This document shows, in pieces, positions 1 through 4,625 of a DNA stretch of 6,216 nucleotides. This stretch comes from Microcaldota archaeon. GTDB lineage: Archaea > Micrarchaeota > Micrarchaeia > Micrarchaeales > CABMGC01. The DNA is taken from the NCBI GenBank assembly GCA_021785375.1, contig JAJYFQ010000047.1:1-6216 (forward strand), read 5' to 3'. The translations under genes were made by a program, and so were the position numbers. The first letter of the stretch is position 1, and every line of letters starts with the position of its first letter. Under the pieces are notes generated by a model. That model was not told the DNA's origin, ran no database searches, and was given only the letters and a program-made list of their open reading frames with translations.

Positions 1-1
1 A

Positions 2-262
2 ACGCAGGGAGCGGATAAAATAACCGGGATTCACAATCGGCTCGCCGAATCTATGAAGATACATGATGAGGAGAGATTCTTGCCGCACGTCACTATTGCG
101 AGGGTTAGGGGCATGAAGGACAGGCGTGCGTTTGTGGAGCTAGCCACAGAGTACGAAGAGCACAATTTCGGCACTTTTGCCGTCGATTCCCTGGTCTTGA
201 AAAAGAGCACCCTGACGAGCGGAGGGCCGGTCTACGAACTGTTACACGAAAGCAAGCTCTGA
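2..262 (+). CDS. thpR: RNA 2',3'-cyclic phosphodiesterase (2H family), C-terminal part
   Basis: The frame is open from the left edge to a TGA at 260-262, so only the last 86 residues are in the window and the start lies outside it. The visible part carries the second catalytic HxT motif of the 2H phosphoesterase fold (LPHVTIAR, about bases 80-103) and the family-typical tail in which a KKSTLTSGGPVYE block precedes the C-terminus. Family knowledge: archaeal ThpR hydrolyses 2',3'-cyclic phosphate RNA ends to 2'-phosphates and was first described as a 2'-5' RNA ligase; it is cytosolic and monomeric. The first HxT motif is not visible, so activity cannot be judged. Its last 21 bases overlap the 3' end of the convergent minus-strand gene. 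An ATG at 53 is internal and is not the start. Confidence 0.88.
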   Translation, partial: TQGADKITGIHNRLAESMKIHDEERFLPHVTIARVRGMKDRRAFVELATEYEEHNFGTFAVDSLVLKKSTLTSGGPVYELLHESKL

Positions 263-826
263 CTTCCTCTTCGCGAACTCTTCGGGGTTCTCCTTGTTTA
301 TCCTCTCGGCAGGGCCATATACCTTGTTGTTGAGGAGAAGCTCGTAGCTCGAGCCGGTCTTCAGGTCTATCGCTATGTTCCTCACCTCATTCCCGAAGAG
401 ATCCGCCTCGATGAGCGCACCGCCGACAGCCTTCTCTATCTCGCTTACTGTTGGGCCAAGGTCGATGGCGCCATTCTGCAGACCGATCAGCCGGACCTCG
501 ATGTTCTGGAACCTGCCGGTCCTTCCTGCTATCTCGTGGACTTGGTGCTTTTTGAGAGGCAGCGACGGCCTAAGCAACATGCCCGATGCGATGTTTACGT
601 CGTATATTGAGACAAGGATGTCGCTGGTTATGTTCCTTGCAAGGACGTATCTCTTGTCTGGCGTGTACTCCTGGAAGATCGCCTTCCCGATCTCTAGATC
701 TCGGCTCCTGTCCTCGACCGTCGCAAGCGATGTGTTCCACCTGTTCCCGGTCCTGAGCTGCAGCCTCGCCGACCCGAATGTGGGCTTTGATGCTTCCCTT
801 GCATACGCCTTCCAGAGATTGTGCAT
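242..826 (-). CDS. Conserved-looking hypothetical protein, 194 aa
   Basis: I do not recognise this protein. The frame begins with ATG at 826-824 and ends with TAA at 244-242; an in-frame TAG lies four codons upstream of the ATG, so no earlier ATG is possible. The product is soluble-looking, with no signal peptide or membrane segment and no cysteine. The first 70 residues are basic and polar (SARLQLRTGNRWNTS around 19-33). The middle, about residues 60-125, alternates hydrophobic and polar residues as a beta-rich domain would. The last 25 residues are strongly charged. It is divergent from the membrane protein at 964 and tail-to-tail with thpR, overlapping it by 21 bp. Antisense frames inside it are shadows. 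It is supported as a gene by its length, clean start and protein-like composition, but no function can be given. Confidence 0.7.
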   Translation of the reverse strand: MHNLWKAYAREASKPTFGSARLQLRTGNRWNTSLATVEDRSRDLEIGKAIFQEYTPDKRYVLARNITSDILVSIYDVNIASGMLLRPSLPLKKHQVHEIAGRTGRFQNIEVRLIGLQNGAIDLGPTVSEIEKAVGGALIEADLFGNEVRNIAIDLKTGSSYELLLNNKVYGPAERINKENPEEFAKRKSELAFV

Positions 827-934
827 TCGACCAATTGACTATCTTCGATGCACAGGTATTTGAGTTTTTTCCTGTGTCAGGCGCAACCTCCTGCAGATCC
901 TGTCTCGGAGGCCTCTCTCTGTTTGTGTGATAGG

Positions 935-943
935 TTTATATTA
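935..943 (+). promoter_or_regulatory. TATA box for the membrane protein gene at 964 (leaderless)
   Basis: TTTATATTA is centred about 25 nt before the ATG at 964. Archaeal transcription starts about 25 nt after the TATA centre, so the transcript should begin at or within a few bases of the start codon. No Shine-Dalgarno is seen in front of the ATG, which agrees with a leaderless mRNA. Confidence 0.6.
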
Positions 944-963
944 TGTGTTCTTGATACGATATC

Positions 964-1458
964 ATGGCACGAGCCAGTGCGTCTCCAAAGCCGAGCGGTT
1001 CGATACTGTCAAGGCTGCAGCTATTCTTCTTCTGGCTCAAGGTGAGGCAGGACACCCCATCAGCATGGTTCAGCGGCCCTTACAGCAGGATAAAGGCGCT
1101 AAGATTCTCTGTGGTGCTGCTCTCGCTCCTCAACTTCTCGATGTTGATGTTCTCATTTCACGTCTTCACAGCATCAGGCAGGCTCTTTCTATGGACGGGG
1201 ATCGAGGCCTCGATCTACATCATTGTGGCCATAGTCTTTCTCCTCGGCCTGAGGATATGGTACGCGCCATCCCTTGCATTCTTCGTGCTTAACCTGTTCA
1301 TAGACTACTTTCTGGAGCAGTCGGAGTTCCTTAGCCAGCTGTCGTCTTCTGTCTCGTTGCTGCTCTCGCTCACATGGGTCTACCTTGTGCTGGCCGCTGT
1401 TGTGCTGATGCGCTATGACAAGGGCTCCAAGCTGAGTAACGACCTGATGGAGAGCTAG
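964..1458 (+). CDS. Small multi-pass membrane protein, 164 aa, unknown function
   Basis: I do not recognise a family. The protein begins with a polar, Ser- and basic-rich stretch of about 30 residues. Four hydrophobic segments follow, at about residues 48-69, 74-96, 99-117 and 126-149, and it ends in a short charged tail with Lys, Asp and Glu. This predicts an integral membrane protein with four helices and short loops. There is no visible catalytic motif, and the first helices contain several aromatic residues. ATG 964 was chosen because it is the first ATG in frame and sits about 25 nt after a TATA box, which fits a leaderless start. It stands alone: a divergent gene lies upstream, and rpoD downstream has its own promoter. 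Overlapping frames starting at 848 and 927 are shadows. Confidence 0.72.
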   Translation: MARASASPKPSGSILSRLQLFFFWLKVRQDTPSAWFSGPYSRIKALRFSVVLLSLLNFSMLMFSFHVFTASGRLFLWTGIEASIYIIVAIVFLLGLRIWYAPSLAFFVLNLFIDYFLEQSEFLSQLSSSVSLLLSLTWVYLVLAAVVLMRYDKGSKLSNDLMES

Positions 1459-1508
1459 TAAAGGGAGCCGCGGAATAGTGGAACTATACGAGAGCGGGCT
1501 GAATCAGA

Positions 1509-1516
1509 TTTATATA
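1509..1516 (+). promoter_or_regulatory. TATA box of the rpoD-ribosomal protein operon
   Basis: TTTATATA, the sharpest AT-rich element between the stop at 1458 and the ATG at 1577. A start point about 25 nt downstream, near 1538, would give a leader of roughly 40 nt before rpoD. This is probably the promoter for rpoD, tRNA-Leu, L18e, L13, S9 and rpoN. Confidence 0.65.
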
Positions 1517-1576
1517 CTTTATCCTGGCATAATGATATCACGATTAGCTCTTCAGTGCTAGTTTTCAGCTGATCTT

Positions 1577-2146
1577 ATGAAGATAGAGGTCATAGAGAGC
1601 ACCCCGCAATCACTGCGCTTCAAGCTCAGTGGAGCCGACCTTAGCGTGGCCAACGCCCTCAGGAGGATAGCGATAAACAGTGTGCAGTCATTCGCCGTGG
1701 ACAGCGTGACGTTCTATGAGAATGGGACATCGATGTTCGACGAGTACATTGCGCACAGGATAGGCCTTGTGCCTCTGGTGACCCCGGGAAAGGGGTACGA
1801 CGAGAAGGATGAGATCCTATTCAACCTCAGCGCTGAGGGTCCAACCACAGTCTACTCGAAGGATATAAAGAGCAATGACAAGTCGGTAAAGGTGGCGAAC
1901 GAGAACATACCGATAATGAAGCTTGCGGCGGGACAGACGCTCAGGCTCGACGGGAAGGCGGTTATGGGAAGCGGCTCTAAGAGCTCGAAGTTCCAGCCGG
2001 GGCTCGTTACCTACAAGGCGCTCTCCGAAGACACTTATGAATTTTATATTGAGACATTTGGTCAGATGCCACCTACGGAGATACTCTCTAGGGCGTTAAG
2101 CATAATAAGTGACGATGTCAAAGAGGTATACAAGGAGCTAAAATAA
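1577..2146 (+). CDS. rpoD: DNA-directed RNA polymerase subunit D (Rpo3, RpoD)
   Basis: This is the archaeal counterpart of eukaryotic Rpb3 and bacterial alpha. It pairs with subunit L to form the platform on which RNA polymerase assembles. Visible signatures are the N-terminal dimerisation domain with the alpha-motif LRRIAI (about residues 28-33), then EYIAHRIGLVPL (about 56-67), the insert domain (about 70-130) and the returning dimerisation helices near the C-terminus (ILSRALSIISDDV). At 189 residues it is at the short end of the family, and it has no cysteine at all. It therefore lacks the Fe-S cluster domain found in several archaeal D subunits. ATG 1577 follows a TGATC (1570-1574) that can pair with the 16S 3' end. 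Its stop is 1 nt before tRNA-Leu. The usual upstream neighbours S13, S4 and S11 are absent; a promoter and an unrelated gene lie there instead. Confidence 0.96.
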   Translation: MKIEVIESTPQSLRFKLSGADLSVANALRRIAINSVQSFAVDSVTFYENGTSMFDEYIAHRIGLVPLVTPGKGYDEKDEILFNLSAEGPTTVYSKDIKSNDKSVKVANENIPIMKLAAGQTLRLDGKAVMGSGSKSSKFQPGLVTYKALSEDTYEFYIETFGQMPPTEILSRALSIISDDVKEVYKELK

Positions 2147-2147
2147 C

Positions 2148-2233
2148 GCAGGGGTGGCAGAGCCTGGTCAAATGCGCTGGCTTGAGGGGTCAGTAGCTTA
2201 GAGCTTGCGTGTGTTCAAATCACACCCCCTGCA
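2148..2233 (+). tRNA. tRNA-Leu (anticodon GAG)
   Basis: It folds completely without an intron. The acceptor stem GCAGGGG (2148-2154) pairs with CCCCTGC (2226-2232), with A73 at 2233. The D-stem is 2157-2160 with 2172-2175, with the G13-A22 mismatch common in class II tRNAs. The anticodon stem is CTGGC with GTCAG (2177-2181, 2189-2193), and the loop TTGAGGG places GAG at 2184-2186. A long variable arm occupies 2194-2208, built on AGCT with AGCT. The T-stem is GTGTG with CACAC around TTCAAAT (2214-2220). CCA is not encoded. It lies 1 nt after rpoD and 13 nt before L18e, so it is almost certainly cotranscribed. Leu tRNA at this place in the rpoD/L18e cluster is an old archaeal arrangement. Confidence 0.96.
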
Positions 2234-2237
2234 TGAT

Positions 2238-2242
2238 GGTGA
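2238..2242 (+). promoter_or_regulatory. Shine-Dalgarno deciding the L18e start
   Basis: GGTGA ends 4 nt before ATG 2247. Together with the tRNA occupying 2148-2233, it rules out the earlier in-frame GTG at 2205, which lies inside tRNA-Leu. Confidence 0.75.
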
Positions 2243-2246
2243 AGAG

Positions 2247-2594
2247 ATGCGAGAGATAGAGAAGAAGGGAATAAAGGAATGGCTCGCGGAGCTTGATAAG
2301 GTACCTGAGGGAGGCAAGAACTCTGATCTCTGGTGCTACGTCTACAAACTCGCATCGCAGCCGAGAAGGAAGAGGGTCGCGGTCAATCTATCGAAGCTCG
2401 ACAAAGTGGCCAGGGATGGAGAGAACATCGTTGTCCCCGGAAAGGTCCTTGGCGGAGGAAGCATCAGCAAGGGAATCAACGTGACTGCCGTTGAGTACTC
2501 GGATGGCGTAGAGGAGAAGATAAGGGGCGCCAAGGGAAAGCTCCTGACCCTGCAGGAGATGATGAAGAAGGAGGGCATAAGGGTTATCGGATAA
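2247..2594 (+). CDS. rpl18e: 50S ribosomal protein L18e
   Basis: This is a large-subunit protein shared by archaea and eukaryotes, with a fold related to L15; it binds 23S rRNA. The 115-residue product has the family's usual length. It contains the characteristic VNLSKLDKVARDGENIVVPG stretch (about residues 47-66), followed by KVLGGG and the basic C-terminal half ending in a KKEGIRVIG tail. ATG 2247 was chosen because GGTGA sits 4 nt upstream and because the frame before it runs through tRNA-Leu. It follows tRNA-Leu by 13 nt, and its TAA abuts the Shine-Dalgarno of L13. Expression is presumably coupled to rpoD on one transcript. Confidence 0.95.
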   Translation: MREIEKKGIKEWLAELDKVPEGGKNSDLWCYVYKLASQPRRKRVAVNLSKLDKVARDGENIVVPGKVLGGGSISKGINVTAVEYSDGVEEKIRGAKGKLLTLQEMMKKEGIRVIG

Positions 2595-2599
2595 GTGAT
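2595..2599 (+). promoter_or_regulatory. Shine-Dalgarno of L13, directly after the L18e stop
   Basis: GTGAT begins on the base after the L18e TAA and is 4 nt before ATG 2604. It favours that ATG over the in-frame GTG 2595 and ATG 2598, which lie within the site itself. Confidence 0.55.
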
Positions 2600-2603
2600 G
2601 TTC

Positions 2604-3035
2604 ATGGCGGACTATGTTATCGACGGATCGGGCAAGGTTCTCGGAAGGATAGGGAGCCAGGTTGCGAAGCGCCTTCTCAATGGAAAGAGCGTTGCTCTCA
2701 TCAACGCGGAGAAGCTGTACATCAGCGGCGACCCGAAGGGCCTGTTCGAGAAGTACAAGAGGCTCGTAGAGCTCAAGGACAAGGCAAACCCGGAGCACTC
2801 CCCGTACTGGTCTAGAAGGTCAGACCTCTTCGTCAAGAGGGTGATAAGGGGCATGCTCCCTTACAAGAAGCCAAGGGGAAAGGAGGCGTACAGACTCCTC
2901 AAGGTCTACATAGGGGTTCCGGAGGAGTTCAGGAAGGCGAAGGTCGAGAAGATCGAGTCGAAGAACGCGAATGACATTTACCACTCAATAACAACCATTG
3001 GAGAGCTCACTGAGATGCTCGGATACAAGGGCTGA
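2604..3035 (+). CDS. rpl13: 50S ribosomal protein L13
   Basis: This is a large-subunit protein that binds 23S rRNA early in assembly. The product has 143 residues, close to other archaeal L13 proteins. It opens with the typical VIDGSGKVLGRIGSQVAKRL block (about residues 5-24), has a central HSPYWSRRSDLF region, and carries the L13 signature RGMLPYKKPRGKEAYRLLKV (about residues 85-104). The start is ATG 2604, preceded by GTGAT. ATG 2598 and GTG 2595 are alternatives that would add two or three residues. Its TGA (3033-3035) overlaps the first of the possible ATG codons of S9, as expected for tightly coupled translation. Confidence 0.95.
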   Translation: MADYVIDGSGKVLGRIGSQVAKRLLNGKSVALINAEKLYISGDPKGLFEKYKRLVELKDKANPEHSPYWSRRSDLFVKRVIRGMLPYKKPRGKEAYRLLKVYIGVPEEFRKAKVEKIESKNANDIYHSITTIGELTEMLGYKG

Positions 3036-3046
3036 TGATGATATTT

Positions 3047-3592
3047 ATGGCAGAACAGGCAAAGGGAACCGGAAATCTTGACAAGGAGCTCGAGGCTCTT
3101 TACCAGCCGAAGGCAGTGCAGCAGAAGAAGACGGCCGCAAAGGCAGCTTCGACGAAGGCAAAGGCGCCTGGAAAGTCTTCGACTAAGAAGAAGGCCGTAA
3201 TCGCAAGGGGGAAGAGGAAGCGCGCCGTGGCCAGGGCCACGCTGCTTCCTGGAAACGGAACCCTGCTCTTCAACGGCAGCGACATCAAGATGATGAAGCC
3301 GGACGTGCTCCGTGAGCTTGTGATGGAGCCGATAAGGATCTCGGCCCAGGCGCAGGGGCTCGCAAGCTCGTCTAACATAAGCATAAATGTTTACGGCGGG
3401 GGCAGGAGCGGGCAGGCCCAGGCGGCGAGGAGCGCGCTCGCGAAGGTCCTTGCCAGCGCATCTGGAGAGGGCCTGAAGAGCATGTACATGCAGTACGACA
3501 GGACCCTGATGGTCGACGACTACAGGAGGGTCGAGCCGAAGAAGTTCCTAGGGCCGAAGGCGCGCGCGAAGTTCCAGAAGTCTTACAGATGA
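3047..3592 (+). CDS. rps9: 30S ribosomal protein S9 with Lys/Ala-rich N-terminal extension
   Basis: This is a small-subunit protein whose C-terminal tail reaches towards the P-site tRNA. The S9 core starts at about residue 51 (GKRKRAVARA at 55-64). It includes the GGGRSGQAQAAR motif (about 117-128), the DRTLMVDDYRRVEPKKFLG block (151-169) and the conserved KSYR end. The protein has 181 residues, against about 130-135 usual for archaeal S9. The extra roughly 50 residues are low-complexity, rich in Lys, Ala, Ser and Thr, with a short helix-like acidic start (LDKELEALY). The start chosen is ATG 3047 with TGAT at 3039-3042; ATG 3035 and 3038 are in frame and would add four or three residues. It follows L13 directly and precedes rpoN. 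Confidence 0.94.
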   Translation: MAEQAKGTGNLDKELEALYQPKAVQQKKTAAKAASTKAKAPGKSSTKKKAVIARGKRKRAVARATLLPGNGTLLFNGSDIKMMKPDVLRELVMEPIRISAQAQGLASSSNISINVYGGGRSGQAQAARSALAKVLASASGEGLKSMYMQYDRTLMVDDYRRVEPKKFLGPKARAKFQKSYR

Positions 3593-3601
3593 TGTTGCTT
3601 A

Positions 3602-3606
3602 GTGAT
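3602..3606 (+). promoter_or_regulatory. Shine-Dalgarno deciding the rpoN start
   Basis: GTGAT ends 4 nt before ATG 3611, the same spacing as for L13. It argues against the GTG at 3602, which is the site itself, and against ATG 3614. Confidence 0.6.
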
Positions 3607-3610
3607 TTCC

Positions 3611-3811
3611 ATGATGGTTCCGGTAAGATGTTTTTCCTGCGGACAGGTCGTAGCAGACAAATGGGAGGAGTACAACAAGCGCGTCAACGTAAACAGGGAG
3701 GATTCCGGAAAGGTCCTCGACGACCTCGGGGTCAAGAGGTACTGCTGCAGGAGGATGCTCGTAGGAAACGTGGAACTGATTGACGATATAATAAATTATG
3801 GCAGGAAGTAG
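3611..3811 (+). CDS. rpoN: DNA-directed RNA polymerase subunit N (Rpo10, RpoN)
   Basis: This is the archaeal homologue of Rpb10, a small zinc-binding subunit at the D/L assembly platform of RNA polymerase. The 66-residue product is full length. It shows the family's MVPVRCFSCG start with Cys7 and Cys10, and the RYCCRRM block with Cys45 and Cys46; these four are the known zinc ligands. The ELIDDIINY end is also typical. It starts 18 nt after the S9 stop. The rpoK gene that often follows rpoN in archaea is not here; the next element is a tRNA with its own promoter. Another frame from 3589 is a shadow. Confidence 0.96.
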   Translation: MMVPVRCFSCGQVVADKWEEYNKRVNVNREDSGKVLDDLGVKRYCCRRMLVGNVELIDDIINYGRK

Positions 3812-3834
3812 GAACACGGGACACGACGTATAGG

Positions 3835-3843
3835 TATAAAAAT
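3835..3843 (+). promoter_or_regulatory. TATA box in front of tRNA-Pro and S2
   Basis: TATAAAAAT is centred about 29 nt before the first base of tRNA-Pro (3868), which puts the expected start point at about 3864-3866. It is flanked by a short inverted repeat (TAGGT 3831-3835, ACCTA 3845-3849). The tRNA and S2 can therefore be transcribed apart from the rpoD cluster, although read-through from rpoN is also possible. Confidence 0.65.
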
Positions 3844-3867
3844 AACCTACGCCAAGCAATAAAGTGC

Positions 3868-3966
3868 GGGGTCGTCTGCTAGCTTGGTTAGGCTCTGTGC
3901 TTAGGGAGCATAAGACCCGCGTTCAAAATAGGCCCGTTAGGGTCCATGAAAATCGCGGCGACCCCG
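3868..3966 (+). tRNA. tRNA-Pro (apparent anticodon AGG) with a 25-nt T-loop intron
   Basis: The acceptor stem GGGGTCG (3868-3874) pairs perfectly with CGACCCC (3959-3965); G73 is 3966 and CCA is not encoded. The anticodon stem TGTGC/GCATA (3896-3900, 3908-3912) encloses the 7-nt loop TTAGGGA, placing AGG at 3903-3905 followed by G37, as in proline tRNAs. The T-stem CCGCG (3917-3921) pairs with CGCGG (3954-3958), but 32 nt lie between the strands. Removing 3928-3952 restores the consensus T-loop TTCAAAT and gives a 74-nt tRNA. The D-arm is weak: positions 10-13 TGCT against 22-25 GGCT give two Watson-Crick pairs, one wobble and a T-T mismatch. Pro identity also agrees with the conserved place of a Pro tRNA near rpoN and S2 in archaea. 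S2 follows 17 nt later. Confidence is high for a tRNA gene and lower for its decoding. Confidence 0.87.
3928..3952 (+). other. Archaeal tRNA intron (bulge-helix-bulge) at position 59/60
   Basis: All parts of a canonical hBHBh' motif are present. The T-stem is the outer helix. A 3-nt bulge AAT (3951-3953) lies on the 3' side. A 4-bp central helix forms from TTCA (3922-3925) with TGAA (3947-3950). A 3-nt bulge AAA (3926-3928) lies on the 5' side. The inner hairpin pairs 3929-3935 with 3940-3946, with one A-C mismatch and one G-T wobble, closed by loop GTTA. Cutting after the second base of each bulge removes 25 nt. Because of the A runs, a cut one base earlier gives the same mature RNA. Splicing would use the tRNA endonuclease and a ligase such as RtcB. 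Confidence 0.86.
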
Positions 3967-3974
3967 AATATTAT

Positions 3975-3979
3975 GGTGA
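3975..3979 (+). promoter_or_regulatory. Shine-Dalgarno deciding the S2 start
   Basis: GGTGA ends 4 nt before ATG 3984, exactly as at L18e, and lies 8 nt after the tRNA-Pro discriminator base. It favours ATG 3984 over the adjacent ATG 3981. Confidence 0.65.
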
Positions 3980-3983
3980 AATG

Positions 3984-4601
3984 ATGGAGAACGAACAGTT
4001 GCTGACGGATCAGGCAGCATACCTGGAGGCCGGGGTGCACATAGGCACCAAGGTAACGACCCCGGGGATGCGCAGGTTCATCTACAAGATCCGCGAGGAC
4101 GGGCTCTTCCTCCTCAACCTCTCAACGATAAACGAGAGAGTCTTGCAAGCAGCGAAGATGATGGCGAAGTATGAGGCAAAGGACATAGTCGTCACTGCCT
4201 CCAGGATATATGCGATCTCTGCAGCGGCAAAATTCGCTGAGATAACGGGCACGAAACTCATGTCGGGGCGCGTGATGCCCGGGGTTTTCACAAATCCAAG
4301 GAGGAGCGACTACTCGGAGCCTTCGATGATACTCGTCAGCGACACCAGGAACGAGAGGCAGGCGATCCGGGAGGCGAGCAAGACAAGCATACCGACAGTG
4401 GCTTTATGCGACACCGATAACCTGATCAAGTACGTAGACCTGATAATCCCATGCAACAATAAGGGGAGGAGGTCGCTCGCACTGGTATACTTCTTATTGG
4501 CAAGGGAGTTCCTCAAGGAGAAAGGCTTAATAAAGACAAATGAGGAGTTCACCTACAAGATCTCCGACTTCGAAGCGAAACTGGAGATGAAGGCGAACTA
4601 A
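3984..4601 (+). CDS. rps2: 30S ribosomal protein S2 (uS2, archaeal type)
   Basis: This small-subunit protein sits at the platform and contacts the mRNA exit region. The 205-residue product has the family landmarks in order: the EAGVHIGTK block (about residues 15-23), a FIYKIREDGLFLLNLSTINER stretch near 32-52, GRVMPGVFTNP (about 95-105), LCDTDN (141-146) and the IPCNNKGRRSLALVYFLLARE helix region (about 155-175). ATG 3984 is chosen from the Shine-Dalgarno spacing; ATG 3981 would add one Met. The frame stays open back to 3864, but that part lies in tRNA-Pro and is not coding. It is cotranscribed with the tRNA. The enolase gene often found near S2 in archaea is absent, and a pilin-like gene follows instead. 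Confidence 0.96.
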   Translation: MENEQLLTDQAAYLEAGVHIGTKVTTPGMRRFIYKIREDGLFLLNLSTINERVLQAAKMMAKYEAKDIVVTASRIYAISAAAKFAEITGTKLMSGRVMPGVFTNPRRSDYSEPSMILVSDTRNERQAIREASKTSIPTVALCDTDNLIKYVDLIIPCNNKGRRSLALVYFLLAREFLKEKGLIKTNEEFTYKISDFEAKLEMKAN

Positions 4602-4625
4602 TTGGAGAGCCACGCACCAAGGTCG

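Noticed and set aside
375..863. Long plus-strand frame of 162 codons
   Set aside because: It is antisense to the 194-residue minus-strand gene, and its Ser/Cys/Phe/Arg-rich composition is that of a shadow frame.
865..870. T6 run as a terminator
   Set aside because: No plus-strand gene ends upstream of it; on the minus strand it is an A run in front of a gene, so it has no clear terminating role.
887..915. CCTCC...GGAGG hairpin and the GAGGCCTC palindrome in the divergent intergenic region
   Set aside because: Short arms and a loop of 15 nt with no link to a start or TATA box; not distinguishable from chance.
848..1292. Frames starting at 848 and 927 on the plus strand
   Set aside because: They overlap the membrane protein at 964 in other frames. 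They have Cys/His-rich random composition, and the TATA spacing fits 964 instead.
2205..2246. Extended start of L18e at GTG 2205
   Set aside because: The extension lies inside tRNA-Leu, and a Shine-Dalgarno points to ATG 2247.
3868..3966. tRNA as a degenerate pseudogene because the T-arm is split
   Set aside because: Acceptor, anticodon and T stems pair, and the insertion forms an exact BHB motif whose removal restores a consensus T-loop; decay would not give this.
3864..3983. Extended start of S2 at GTG 3864
   Set aside because: The 39 extra codons are the tRNA-Pro gene and its trailer; S2 homologues start near ATG 3984.
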